Of a stretch of DNA of 60,991 nucleotides, positions 27,231-35,707 are shown in pieces. A program made the position numbers and the translations under genes. Source of the stretch: an uncultured Lachnospiraceae bacterium (GTDB lineage Bacteria > Bacillota > Clostridia > Lachnospirales > Lachnospiraceae); assembly GCA_945787565.1 (NCBI GenBank), contig CALZIE010000002.1:1-60991 (forward strand), written 5' to 3'. Positions within the stretch are counted from its first letter, which is position 1. Each line of letters starts with the position of its first letter. The notes beneath the pieces are model-generated. The model saw nothing but the letters and a program-made list of their open reading frames with translations, was not told the origin of the DNA and searched no databases.

Positions 27231-30089
27231 ATGGATTTTAGCAGAAAAGGTGTTGAAGAAAAACAGCACCAAATAAAATCAACAACGAAACGACTTACCA
27301 CAAAGATTCGAGTTTCAGGAGCCCGTCTCCTTATCGTTCTTGTTGTGTTCGTCGGAGTAGTTGGCGCTCTTGCCGGCTATGGTGCCGTTAAGGGTATGAT
27401 TGACAGTGCCCCTGATATATCACAGATTACCATCGATCCGGAAGGATTTACGACACATATCTATTACAGCGACGGTACATTATCTGGTACCTTAATTGGT
27501 GCAGAAGCCAACCGTGTACAGGTAAGTATCGAAGAAATCCCGGATGTCTTAGAACATTGTTTTGTCGCACTGGAAGACGAACGTTTCTATGAACATAACG
27601 GCATTGATATGCGTGGTATATTCCGTGCCGGCTTTTCTGTTTTAAAGACAGGCGGATTAGGATTCGGTGCAAGTACGATCACCCAGCAGCTCTTAAAGAA
27701 CAAAGTGTTCGGCGGTGGTGATGAAGAAAACGCAGTTGATAAAATTGTTCGAAAAATACAAGAGCAGTATCTTGCTATTCAGCTAGAAGATAACTTTACA
27801 AAAGATGAAATCATGGAAGCTTACTTAAACAATATCAACTTAGGTAACGGTTCCTTTGGTGTTCAGACAGCAGCACAGAGCTACTTTGGAAAAGATGTAA
27901 AAGATCTGACTCTATCTGAGTCTGCCGTTATTGCCGGCATCGCATTATCCCCAGTTTATCGTAACCCGATCAACTACCCAGAATTAAATGCGGATAGAAG
28001 AAAGAGCTGTCTTGATAATATGTTAAAGCTTGGTTATTGTACACAGGAAGAATATGATGAAGCAATGGCTGATGATGTTTACACCCGTATTCAGAATTAT
28101 GCGGAAGAACGTCAGAACACCAATTCCACTTATTCTTACTTTACTGATACCTTAATCAACACCATTATTTCTGATTTACAGACGAAAAAAGGCTATACCC
28201 AGACACAGGCATCCAACCTGTTATATAGCGGCGGCCTTGACATCTATACAACTCAGGATAAGACAATCCAGGGTATTATGGATAGCTACTACCAGGATGA
28301 GTCTAATTTCCCTGCTCTTGGTGAAGGTTCTTATTACGAAATCGTATACAAACTTTCTCTTAACAAAGCAGATGGTACCTTAGTACACTACCAGACAAGC
28401 GACTTTGTAAACTACTTCAGTTCCTACCAGGATACAGAAAAGAAGTACTATCATAAGTCTTCTAATAATTACACCGGTATCAGCACCTATGGTTTTGATC
28501 CGGAGGATATGTTAGCGAAAGCTGAAGAATTCAAAGCCGCGGTAATGGAAGAAGGCGATACAATCGCCGGAGAAGTAAAGACTGTTACCCTTCAGCCACA
28601 GTCCGCCATGGTTATCATTGACCAACATACTGGTAACGTAGTCGCATTATACGGCGGCCGTGGTGAAAAGACTGGTAACCGTACGTTAAACCGTGCAACC
28701 GATACAAAAAGAGCCGTTGGTTCTACCTTTAAAGTACTTGCTACCTTCCTTCCGGCACTTGATACTTCCGGAATGACACTTGCAAGCGTATTTGATGATT
28801 CTCCTTACACCTATCCAGGCACCGATACAAAGGTAACGAACTGGAATGGTGAAGTTTACAAAGGTTTATGTTCCATCCGTGAAGGTATCTACAATTCCAT
28901 GAATATCGTAGCATGCCGTACAATGGAAGCCGTTACTCCTCAGGTAGGTTTTGATTATCTAAAGAAATTAGGTTTTTCAACCTTAGTAGAGAACGAAACC
29001 CGTAATGGAAAGGTTTACTCTGATATCAACGTAACCCTTGCTCTTGGTGGTCTGACTGACGGTGTTACAAACTTAGAGTTAACAGCAGCCTATGCGGCAA
29101 TCGCAAACGGTGGTGTTTATAATAAGCCAATTCTTTATACAAAAGTAATCGATCATAACGGAAAAGTCTTACTATCCAACGAATCCACTTCCACACAGGT
29201 TATGAAGACATCTACTTCTTATCTGTTAACAAGTGCAATGCAGGATACGGTTACAAAAGGTACTGGTGGTAACTTAAGATTCCGGAACTACTCTATGCCA
29301 GTAGCTGGTAAGACTGGTACTACTTCCGATTACAAAGATTTATGGTTTGTCGGCTACACACCATATTATACAGCCGGCATCTGGACTGGTTTTGATAATA
29401 ACTTCTCTCAGACCAATAAGAAATATCATCAGTTCTTATGGCGTAATATCATGGAAGAAGTTCATCAGACACTCGGCCTTGAAAATGTAGCATTTACAAG
29501 ACCAGACACAATCGTGGAAGCAACAATCTGTTCTAAGAGCGGAAAGCTTGCAGTTCCTGGATTATGTGATCACGCACACGGCGGAAGCACAGTAAGAACT
29601 GAAATCTTTGCAAAAGGAACCGTTCCTACTGAATACTGTACCGACCACGTGAAAGTTTCTATTTGTAAAGAAAGTGGATATCTAGCAAGTCCTTACTGCC
29701 CAGAGGGTGATGTACAAGAAGTTGTCTACCTAAAGAAGGACGAAACATCAACAACATGGGATACTCCAAATGTATTACCAAGTTTTGATTCCACTACCTG
29801 TCCAATTCATTCTGATGGAAGTGTGTTAACACCTCCAGACGAAACGGTTCCCGATGTGGATCAGCCAGATATGGATGATTCTGATACACCAGATGATGCA
29901 CCAGATGATACACCGGCTATCACACCTCCAGTTGTTGTGATTCCTCCATCTTCTGATAATAATGAATCAACAGATAGCAAACCGACCGTAACTCCGATAC
30001 CAACTCCTATTCCGACTGCGACTCCTGTACCAACTGCTCCACCAGTTCAGGCTCCTTCGGAAGGTGATAATAACGAAGGTAACGAATAA
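27231..30089 (+). CDS. Bifunctional class A penicillin-binding protein (PBP1A type)
   Basis: 952 residues. Short basic cytoplasmic tail, one TM (about 31-53), glycosyltransferase 51 domain with catalytic Glu115 in EDERFYEH and GASTITQQLLKN, then a transpeptidase domain with SxxK at Ser498 (GSTFK), SxN in NSMNIVA and KTGTTSD near residue 693. Polymerises and cross-links peptidoglycan outside the membrane. The C-terminus (about 870-952) is a low-complexity Asp/Pro/Thr/Glu-rich tail. ATG with GGAGG 6 nt upstream. Single-gene unit with its own promoter and terminator. Confidence 0.95.
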   Translation: MDFSRKGVEEKQHQIKSTTKRLTTKIRVSGARLLIVLVVFVGVVGALAGYGAVKGMIDSAPDISQITIDPEGFTTHIYYSDGTLSGTLIGAEANRVQVSIEEIPDVLEHCFVALEDERFYEHNGIDMRGIFRAGFSVLKTGGLGFGASTITQQLLKNKVFGGGDEENAVDKIVRKIQEQYLAIQLEDNFTKDEIMEAYLNNINLGNGSFGVQTAAQSYFGKDVKDLTLSESAVIAGIALSPVYRNPINYPELNADRRKSCLDNMLKLGYCTQEEYDEAMADDVYTRIQNYAEERQNTNSTYSYFTDTLINTIISDLQTKKGYTQTQASNLLYSGGLDIYTTQDKTIQGIMDSYYQDESNFPALGEGSYYEIVYKLSLNKADGTLVHYQTSDFVNYFSSYQDTEKKYYHKSSNNYTGISTYGFDPEDMLAKAEEFKAAVMEEGDTIAGEVKTVTLQPQSAMVIIDQHTGNVVALYGGRGEKTGNRTLNRATDTKRAVGSTFKVLATFLPALDTSGMTLASVFDDSPYTYPGTDTKVTNWNGEVYKGLCSIREGIYNSMNIVACRTMEAVTPQVGFDYLKKLGFSTLVENETRNGKVYSDINVTLALGGLTDGVTNLELTAAYAAIANGGVYNKPILYTKVIDHNGKVLLSNESTSTQVMKTSTSYLLTSAMQDTVTKGTGGNLRFRNYSMPVAGKTGTTSDYKDLWFVGYTPYYTAGIWTGFDNNFSQTNKKYHQFLWRNIMEEVHQTLGLENVAFTRPDTIVEATICSKSGKLAVPGLCDHAHGGSTVRTEIFAKGTVPTEYCTDHVKVSICKESGYLASPYCPEGDVQEVVYLKKDETSTTWDTPNVLPSFDSTTCPIHSDGSVLTPPDETVPDVDQPDMDDSDTPDDAPDDTPAITPPVVVIPPSSDNNESTDSKPTVTPIPTPIPTATPVPTAPPVQAPSEGDNNEGNE

Positions 30090-30090
30090 A

Positions 30091-30129
30091 AAAGAAACCC
30101 CGATGCGTTTTCATCGGGGTTTCTTTTTT
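30091..30129 (+). terminator. Terminator after the PBP gene
   Basis: AAAGAAACCCCGATG, 6-nt loop, CATCGGGGTTTCTTT, followed by T-run. Its A-rich left side could also stop minus-strand transcripts. Confidence 0.93.
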
Positions 30130-30237
30130 ATCTACTTATAGGATAGTCCTTCCTTCTCATATTAAGATGGCGGGTATGAATGAAATAATATAAAAACAGC
30201 CTGTAAAACAGATACTGTAAGTAATCCTTCATAACCG

Positions 30238-30594
30238 TTATCCTTTCATCTTTGGATTAAAGATCCAAGAAGCGATATAGCTAAAAATCAAAGCCGCTGA
30301 TATTCCTACCGCGGATGCGGTGAATCCTCCTTTAAAGATGCCAATAAAACCTTCTTCATCCACCGCTTTCTTCACTCCCTGAAACAGGGAATTGCCAAAT
30401 CCACATAGTGGGACATTTGCTCCTGCTCCTGCCCATTCGGAGAATGGCTTATAGATACCGACTGCACTTAACAAAGCTCCGCTACACACAAGTATTACCA
30501 TGATTCTGCCGGGCATCAGCTTTGTGTTATCCATTAAAATCTGTACTGCCGCACAAATCGCACCACCAATTAAGAATGCTTTTAGATAGTCCAT
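30238..30594 (-). CDS. spoVAE: Stage V sporulation protein AE
   Basis: 118 residues, about three to four TM helices. Part of the SpoVA channel that moves Ca-dipicolinate into the forespore and out at germination. Seen: DYLKAFLIGGAICAAVQILM, the GAGANVPLCGFGNSL motif shared with SpoVAC, and KGGFTASAVGISAALIFSY. ATG with AGGAA 7 nt upstream. Last gene of the spoVA cluster; about 100 bp lies between it and spoVAD. Confidence 0.93.
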   Translation of the reverse strand: MDYLKAFLIGGAICAAVQILMDNTKLMPGRIMVILVCSGALLSAVGIYKPFSEWAGAGANVPLCGFGNSLFQGVKKAVDEEGFIGIFKGGFTASAVGISAALIFSYIASWIFNPKMKG

Positions 30595-30695
30595 TTTTTT
30601 ATTCCTTCTTTTTTCCTTTCCATCTTAGCCGTAATCCCTTACCGCTTATCTGCATTGTTTTTTAGAAACTAGCCTTTATCATAAACTTACGATTC

Positions 30696-31775
30696 CTAAA
30701 CATCATTTTCTAACATAACTGCATGTGCGATTCCCGGAACTGTCTGCCCCTCATTAAAGCTTACCGTTGATAACAGCGCACCGGTTGGTACAAATAAGAT
30801 TCTATTCCATACCCGTTTACGCATCTTTCTTAGAATATAGCCTGCAAGTGTAATGGCGCTGCATCCACATCCGCTTCCGCCTGCATGAGTATCCTGTACA
30901 TCCGGATCGAATATCTCGATTCCACAATCCATATAATTTGAACTAATATCATATCCCTGATTCCGTAACAAATCGATCAGAATATCCTTTCCAACTAAGC
31001 CCAAATCACCAGTGATGATTTTATCGTAGTAATCCGGCTGAACTCCTAAATCACTTAAGTTTGCCCGAATGGTATCACAAGCTGCTGGTGCCATACACGC
31101 TCCCATATTCATGGAATCCTTCACACCAAAATCAGTGATTTTTCCAATCGTCACTCCCTTAATCCGTACCTGAGCGAGTCCCTCTTCTTCCTCTGCGATT
31201 TTTCCTTCTTTTTTTACAGGTTTTGAAGAAATGACCACCGCTCCACTTCCGGTTACAGTCCATGTAGCAGCTAACGGTCTTTGTGTGCCATAATCAAGTG
31301 GGAAGCGGAACTGCTTTTCCGCTCCTGCAAAATGGCTGGATGTGATTGCTAATACTTTATCCGCAAAACCGCCTTCTACAAGCATAGAACCAACTGCCAT
31401 AGACTCTCCCATCGTAGAGCAGGCCCCATATACGCCAAGCAGTGGTATCCCTAAGTTCTCTAGACCGAATGAGGTCGCTATCAGCTGTCCTAATAAGTCT
31501 CCACCAACTAAAAATCGAATATCTTTTGTCGTAAGGCCTGCATTGCTGATTGCCAGACTTGCTGCCTTTCCAAGAAGAGCGCTCTCTGCCTCTTCCCAAG
31601 TTTCTTTCCCGCACATCGGGTCTTCTTCAATCAGATCGAAGAAAGCTCCTAATGGACCTTCTCCTTCCTTTTTTCCTGCTACGGATCCAGCCCCTATAAT
31701 CACCGGAGGATTCTTAAAATATACGGTCTGGCTACCTCTTTGTTTCCCAGTCTCTTGCTTTTTCTCATTTTTCAT
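30696..31775 (-). CDS. spoVAD: Stage V sporulation protein AD
   Basis: 359 residues, soluble thiolase-like fold that binds dipicolinic acid in the SpoVA complex. Seen: NPPVIIGAGSVAGKKEGEGP, FDLIEEDPMCGKETWE, LLGVYGACSTMGESMA, DTHAGGSGCGCSAI. ATG with GGGG about 9 nt upstream. A Lys/Glu-rich insert near residue 190 and an N-terminal Lys/Gln extension are slightly unusual. Co-directional with spoVAC, 15 bp away. Confidence 0.96.
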   Translation of the reverse strand: MKNEKKQETGKQRGSQTVYFKNPPVIIGAGSVAGKKEGEGPLGAFFDLIEEDPMCGKETWEEAESALLGKAASLAISNAGLTTKDIRFLVGGDLLGQLIATSFGLENLGIPLLGVYGACSTMGESMAVGSMLVEGGFADKVLAITSSHFAGAEKQFRFPLDYGTQRPLAATWTVTGSGAVVISSKPVKKEGKIAEEEEGLAQVRIKGVTIGKITDFGVKDSMNMGACMAPAACDTIRANLSDLGVQPDYYDKIITGDLGLVGKDILIDLLRNQGYDISSNYMDCGIEIFDPDVQDTHAGGSGCGCSAITLAGYILRKMRKRVWNRILFVPTGALLSTVSFNEGQTVPGIAHAVMLENDV

Positions 31776-31790
31776 GATAGAAATCCCCTC

Positions 31791-32294
31791 TTATCCTTTT
31801 ACCAGCGTAACGATATAATAGATAATGCCTAATACCCAAGATGAAAAAATACCATATAGAATTACCGGACCTGCTATTGTGAATATTTTGCATCCAATGC
31901 CAAATACCTGTCCTTCCTTCTTAAATTCGATAGCCGCGGCGGCCACCGAGTTTGCGAAACCGGTAATCGGCACAACGGTTCCTGCCCCTGCGAATTTTGC
32001 AAGTTTCGGATAGATTCCAAATCCCGTTAAGATTACCGATAACAGAATTAAACTAAGGGAAGTATAAGAGGACGCCAATTCCTTCTCAGCACCTCTACTT
32101 CCAAAATAATTTGTAAGAGCCTGTCCAATTACACAGATAATACCACCAATAATAAATGCTCTGACTAAGTTTGAAAGCCAGCTGTGCTTTGGTGTCATCT
32201 GTTTCACATACTTGTTGTACATCTTATCCCTTTGATTCTTATCGGACTGACTCGTCACTTCCGATACAGGGATTTTCTTGTTCTCGTTTTGCAT
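31791..32294 (-). CDS. spoVAC: Stage V sporulation protein AC
   Basis: 167 residues. Charged N-terminus (about 1-40) then a multi-TM domain. Mechanosensitive-type pore component of the SpoVA channel. Seen: TPKHSWLSNLVRAFIIGG and GAGTVVPITGFANSVAAAAIEF, the paired motif it shares with SpoVAE. ATG preceded by AGGAAGGAA. In the spoVA operon between spoVAB and spoVAD. Confidence 0.95.
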   Translation of the reverse strand: MQNENKKIPVSEVTSQSDKNQRDKMYNKYVKQMTPKHSWLSNLVRAFIIGGIICVIGQALTNYFGSRGAEKELASSYTSLSLILLSVILTGFGIYPKLAKFAGAGTVVPITGFANSVAAAAIEFKKEGQVFGIGCKIFTIAGPVILYGIFSSWVLGIIYYIVTLVKG

Positions 32295-32319
32295 CTGATT
32301 CCTTCCTTTCTCTTTTTAT

Positions 32320-32736
32320 TTATTTACTAAAAAACTGATATAGCGTTCCGAGCATCTTACCGATTGCAAACGATAAAATGATATAAGGGAGACCAACCTT
32401 TAATTTGATTCGGTTAACCACAACCGGAATTACATTCAATACTTCCGCTAAAGAAAAGGAAAGGACCCCTACAAAGACTCCTGATGCCACTCCATATAGA
32501 ATCAGCATCAGACTTCTTAAAGGCACATGCCACTCAAATAAATATAAGAGATTTCCGATGGTACCACCAATAACTACAAGATCTTCATACCATTTTATTC
32601 TCTTAACTGTTTTTGTACGTACTGCCATCCTTTCAAGGACACCGATCTTTACAATAAAGGCAAAGACTCCTCCTGCCACCAGTGATCCACAAGAAACTCC
32701 GATAACTGCGAGAAGCGCATATTTTATATAGAGCAT
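32320..32736 (-). CDS. spoVAB: Stage V sporulation protein AB
   Basis: 138 residues, about four TM helices (YALLAVIGVSCGSLVAGGVF at the N-terminus; LAEVLNVIPVVVNRIKLKVG near the C-terminus). SpoVAB family by sequence and operon position. ATG with AGGAAGG upstream. It starts 18 bp after spoVAA. Confidence 0.93.
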   Translation of the reverse strand: MLYIKYALLAVIGVSCGSLVAGGVFAFIVKIGVLERMAVRTKTVKRIKWYEDLVVIGGTIGNLLYLFEWHVPLRSLMLILYGVASGVFVGVLSFSLAEVLNVIPVVVNRIKLKVGLPYIILSFAIGKMLGTLYQFFSK

Positions 32737-32754
32737 ACGATTACCTTCCTTTAA

Positions 32755-33384
32755 TTATCCCGCATCAATTGTTTTTCCTTCTCGACTCTTATTTTCAATA
32801 ATTGCTGTATTGATATCTTTCTCATAATTTCTTAACTGAACCTGTAATGGTGTTGGATCCGAATCGATCTGAATCTTTGTAAAATGATTAAAGAATACCA
32901 TAACACCAATTGGAAGTCCAATTGCATACGATATCTCCATAATGCTTCCAGCCGTCTCTTCTTCTCCCATAACAAGCTTATAGAACAACTGAAACACATC
33001 CCTTACCGAAACATCTTCATTGAACGTCATAATGGTAAATGCGGCCCCAAAGAAAACAACGAAGCATACGAAAACTGTCTTAATCCATTCGAGCACCAGA
33101 TTTTTCTTCTTTGGCGGAATGTATTCAATTACGAAATCTTCTTCTCCCACATTTATGACGATGGCACTTGGATGCTCTTTCTGAATCAGCTCAATTACCT
33201 TTAATATGGATACTGCATATTTGCATTTTTTTTGGCTTTCAATCACTAAGACAACCGTGGAATCCAGCTTTTTAACCAGTGCTTTATCCGTACCGTATAT
33301 TTTTACAATGTCTTGTAGATGCACCTTTTTATTCGAAACAACCGAATTCTGATCCGCCTTAATATAAATTGTGGTGTATGTCAT
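32755..33384 (-). CDS. spoVAA: Stage V sporulation protein AA
   Basis: 209 residues. A soluble N-terminal domain (about 1-95, TTIYIKADQNSVVSNKKVHL at the start) followed by two TM helices (about 100-122, 150-168). SpoVAA family. ATG with AGAGG 7 nt upstream. First recognised gene of the spoVA operon; the 45-residue gene at 33400-33537 lies 15 bp upstream and may be co-transcribed. Confidence 0.93.
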   Translation of the reverse strand: MTYTTIYIKADQNSVVSNKKVHLQDIVKIYGTDKALVKKLDSTVVLVIESQKKCKYAVSILKVIELIQKEHPSAIVINVGEEDFVIEYIPPKKKNLVLEWIKTVFVCFVVFFGAAFTIMTFNEDVSVRDVFQLFYKLVMGEEETAGSIMEISYAIGLPIGVMVFFNHFTKIQIDSDPTPLQVQLRNYEKDINTAIIENKSREGKTIDAG

Positions 33385-33399
33385 CTTGGTACCTCTTCT

Positions 33400-33537
33400 C
33401 TATATTTTTAATCCTGTACTTACTAATATTCCATCACGGGTCTTTTCTGAATCATCTGTATAAAGAATTGAAACTCCTACTACAATCGCCACTACCACTA
33501 ATACAACAATAACGATTCCTATCAGTTTCCCTTTCAT
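33400..33537 (-). CDS. 45-residue single-TM protein at the head of the spoVA operon
   Basis: Short gene MKGKLIGIVIVVLVVVAIVV..., one TM helix followed by a polar tail (YTDDSEKTRDG). ATG with AGGATG 6 nt upstream; the stop lies 15 bp before the spoVAA start, tight spacing that supports translation in the same message. No family recognised. A forespore membrane role is inferred from position alone. Confidence 0.6.
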   Translation of the reverse strand: MKGKLIGIVIVVLVVVAIVVGVSILYTDDSEKTRDGILVSTGLKI

Positions 33538-33574
33538 AAACACCATCCTATTCTATCCTTCTTCCCTAAGTATA

Positions 33575-33608
33575 ATTCCCATTTTCCTTGATTCTATGAG
33601 TATTTTAG
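33575..33608 (-). promoter_or_regulatory. Possible SigF/SigG promoter for the spoVA operon
   Basis: On the minus strand, a TCATA element and, about 14 bp later, GGGAATTATA, resembling the GYWTA / GGNNA forespore promoter pattern. It precedes the 45-residue gene and spoVAA, and the sigF terminator lies upstream, so a separate promoter is needed here. Coordinates are approximate. Confidence 0.3.
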
Positions 33609-33725
33609 GGTATTTTTTGGGTAGGACCTTCCCCTTACGAAATATACGGACTGATTATTTTCTTTCTTAGACTTTAGACATCCTTTAATCTCTTATTATC
33701 GGAGCAAAAAACATCGGTCATAAAG

Positions 33726-33870
33726 AACAAAGTGGCTTCGCCACTCTAGGCTCCGCATATCTTTTTTCTCAGGGCGATGCCACTTTGTCGCGCCGTAGCC
33801 GCAGGCGGAGTGCGCATCCCTCGGAGAGTTTTTGATTCATAGGGAATTGCAGAGCAATTTCCTATGAATT
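33726..33870. repeat. Cluster of nested GC-rich inverted repeats
   Basis: AGTGGCTTCGCCACT hairpin; ACAAAGTGGC pairing with GCCACTTTGT; CTCCGC pairing with GCGGAG; then ATTCATAGG.AATTGC pairing with GCAATT.CCTATGAAT around AGA. It is distinct in sequence from the long-hairpin family. No open frame. It lies between the sigF terminator and the spoVA promoter region. Confidence 0.6.
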
Positions 33871-33915
33871 AAAAAAGGCCTGAACGGTTAGACCTTTACC
33901 TAAACCGCTCAGGCT
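33871..33915 (-). terminator. Terminator after sigF
   Basis: On minus: GCCTGAGCGGTTTAG, loop, CTAACCGTTCAGGC followed by T6. It separates the spoIIA operon from spoVA. Confidence 0.88.
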
Positions 33916-33950
33916 TTCAATTCATTATGTTTTATTAAAAGGCCCTTTAC

Positions 33951-34667
33951 CTATCCTAACATTCTCTCTCGCATAATCTTTAAAATCTTCTTTTCAAGCC
34001 GGGACACCTGCACCTGTGAGATGCCAAGTTCAGACGCAATCTCTGTCTGAGTCTTGTCCTTGAAATAACGTAGATTGATAATATTACGTTCTTTTTCTTC
34101 TAACGAATCCATCACTTCCTTTAAGGCAATGTGATCGATCATCGTTCCACTTTCATCCTCAGCCTGTTCAATCTTATCAATCAGATAGATGGCATTGCCA
34201 TCCCCCTGATAAATGGTCTTATAAAGCGATTCTACCTCTGCTCCAGATTCTAGGGCAAGAACCACTTCTTCCTTCGCTAACATCAGTGCCTCGCTGATTT
34301 CCTCAATGGTAGGCTCCCTGCCATTCTTCGTTTCCAGTTCATCACGCATCATGCGTATCTTCACCGCAGTCTCTTTTAGTGACCTGCTTACCTTGATCAT
34401 GCCATCATCACGAAGAAAGCGCTTGATCTCTCCGGTTATCATCGGTACTGCATAGGTTGAAAACTTCACATCGTAAGATGTATCAAATTTATCAATGGCC
34501 TTCATTAAGCCAATGCTACCAATCTGAAATAAATCTTCTGCTTCATGCCCTCTTCCGAGGAACCTTCTCACAATACTCCAGACTAATCCTACATTCTCTG
34601 TTACAATTCGGTCTCTTGCCGCCTTATCTCCCTGTTTTGATAAAAGAATCAGTTCTATGGTGTCCAC
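33951..34667 (-). CDS. sigF: Forespore sigma factor SigF (SpoIIAC)
   Basis: 238 residues. Regions 2 (ARDRIVTENVGLVWSIVRRF, EDLFQIGSIGLMKAI), 3 and 4 (EKERNIINLRYFKDKTQTEI ... SQVQVSRLEKKIL) as in SigF/SigG. Assigned SigF from its position behind spoIIAA-spoIIAB. The start at GTG 34667 has GGGAGG 6 nt upstream; the ATG at 34688 lies upstream of that site and lacks its own. Directs early forespore transcription; held inactive by SpoIIAB. Confidence 0.95.
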   Translation of the reverse strand: MDTIELILLSKQGDKAARDRIVTENVGLVWSIVRRFLGRGHEAEDLFQIGSIGLMKAIDKFDTSYDVKFSTYAVPMITGEIKRFLRDDGMIKVSRSLKETAVKIRMMRDELETKNGREPTIEEISEALMLAKEEVVLALESGAEVESLYKTIYQGDGNAIYLIDKIEQAEDESGTMIDHIALKEVMDSLEEKERNIINLRYFKDKTQTEIASELGISQVQVSRLEKKILKIMRERMLG

Positions 34668-34702
34668 ATGTAACCTCCCTTCCACCATGGTCGGCTTCCC
34701 AC

Positions 34703-35143
34703 CTATGTAGTCTGGATCTTCTTCTTCATTCTAATTAAAGTTCCTTCCTTTACCTTAGACTCTACCTGTAATTCATCCATAAATGTCTGCATAAACGCAA
34801 ATCCCATTCCGGAACGCTCTAAGTCAGGTCTTGTGGTATATAAAGGTTCCATTGCCTGCTTTACATTCTCAATGCCGACGCCATTATCCTTAATATCAAT
34901 CCCAATCTCATTTCCAATGATATAGCAGTGAATACGGATTTTTCCGTCTTTCCCTTCATACCCATGGATGATGCTGTTGGTTACTGCCTCGGATACTGCG
35001 GTCTTAATATCTGCGATTTCTTCCAGAGTAGGATTGAGCTGAGATGCAAATGCAGCCACTACTGTTCTAGCAAAGCTTTCATTTTCTGATCTTGAGTCAA
35101 ATTCCAGTTGCATCTCATTGTCATACTGATTCAGAATCCCCAT
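34703..35143 (-). CDS. spoIIAB: Anti-sigma-F factor / serine kinase SpoIIAB
   Basis: 146 residues. GHKL-fold kinase: N box [33 protein letters not shown]. Binds SigF, and phosphorylates SpoIIAA. The ATG at 35143 (MGILNQY) has AGGAA 6 nt upstream; the longer open frame overlaps spoIIAA and is rejected. Gene order spoIIAA-AB-sigF is intact. Confidence 0.96.
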   Translation of the reverse strand: MGILNQYDNEMQLEFDSRSENESFARTVVAAFASQLNPTLEEIADIKTAVSEAVTNSIIHGYEGKDGKIRIHCYIIGNEIGIDIKDNGVGIENVKQAMEPLYTTRPDLERSGMGFAFMQTFMDELQVESKVKEGTLIRMKKKIQTT

Positions 35144-35202
35144 ATAACTTTCCTTTCTGCACTGTTTCTCCATACGCTTTGTTCCACCTTCCTCTTTGCC
35201 TG

Positions 35203-35583
35203 TTACACTGATTTTAATGCTTCTTCCACATTCGGATAGCATTCCATGATTTTATAAAGCCCTGATAAAGAAAGAATCCGATTGATCGTATCACAGACTC
35301 CGCATACCGCAATCTTACCACCAATAAAAATCACTTTCTTATAACGCCCCATAATAATCCCAATCCCGGAACTATCCATAAAGGTGACTCTGGAGAAATC
35401 AAAAATGATATTCTTCACATTCCTTACTTCTAATAAATGGTCCGCCTGCTCTCTGATCCAGATAGCATTATGATGATCTACATCCTGATTAAATTGAATA
35501 ACGAGTGTATTGTCTTTTACAAAAAACTCCGCCTGTTCCCTGCTTTCCTTCTGCATCCATGTAATATCATCATTCTTTCCCAT
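35203..35583 (-). CDS. spoIIAA: Anti-anti-sigma factor SpoIIAA
   Basis: 126 residues, STAS domain. The phospho-acceptor lies in DSSG (70-73, [12 protein letters not shown]). When dephosphorylated by SpoIIE it releases SigF from SpoIIAB. A 15-residue N-terminal extension ([15 protein letters not shown]) is longer than in Bacillus. ATG with AGGAAA upstream; a SigH or SigA promoter is expected in the AT-rich 60 bp before it, but I cannot fix one. Confidence 0.95.
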   Translation of the reverse strand: MGKNDDITWMQKESREQAEFFVKDNTLVIQFNQDVDHHNAIWIREQADHLLEVRNVKNIIFDFSRVTFMDSSGIGIIMGRYKKVIFIGGKIAVCGVCDTINRILSLSGLYKIMECYPNVEEALKSV

Positions 35584-35640
35584 GATACAAATTTCCTTTC
35601 CATATTATATTGTTTCCTATTTTTACCATATTATTCGTAC

Positions 35641-35673
35641 AAAAAAAGAGTTTCCTTAAATCGAAACTCTTTT
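35641..35673 (-). terminator. Terminator after the zinc-ribbon TPR gene
   Basis: AAAAGAGTTTC (35644-35654), 8-nt loop, GAAACTCTTTT, with A/T-runs on both sides; lies downstream of the stop at 35708 and upstream of spoIIAA. Confidence 0.85.
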
Positions 35674-35707
35674 CTTAGGTGACTCATCCTACTGGATTCT
35701 TATGCTT

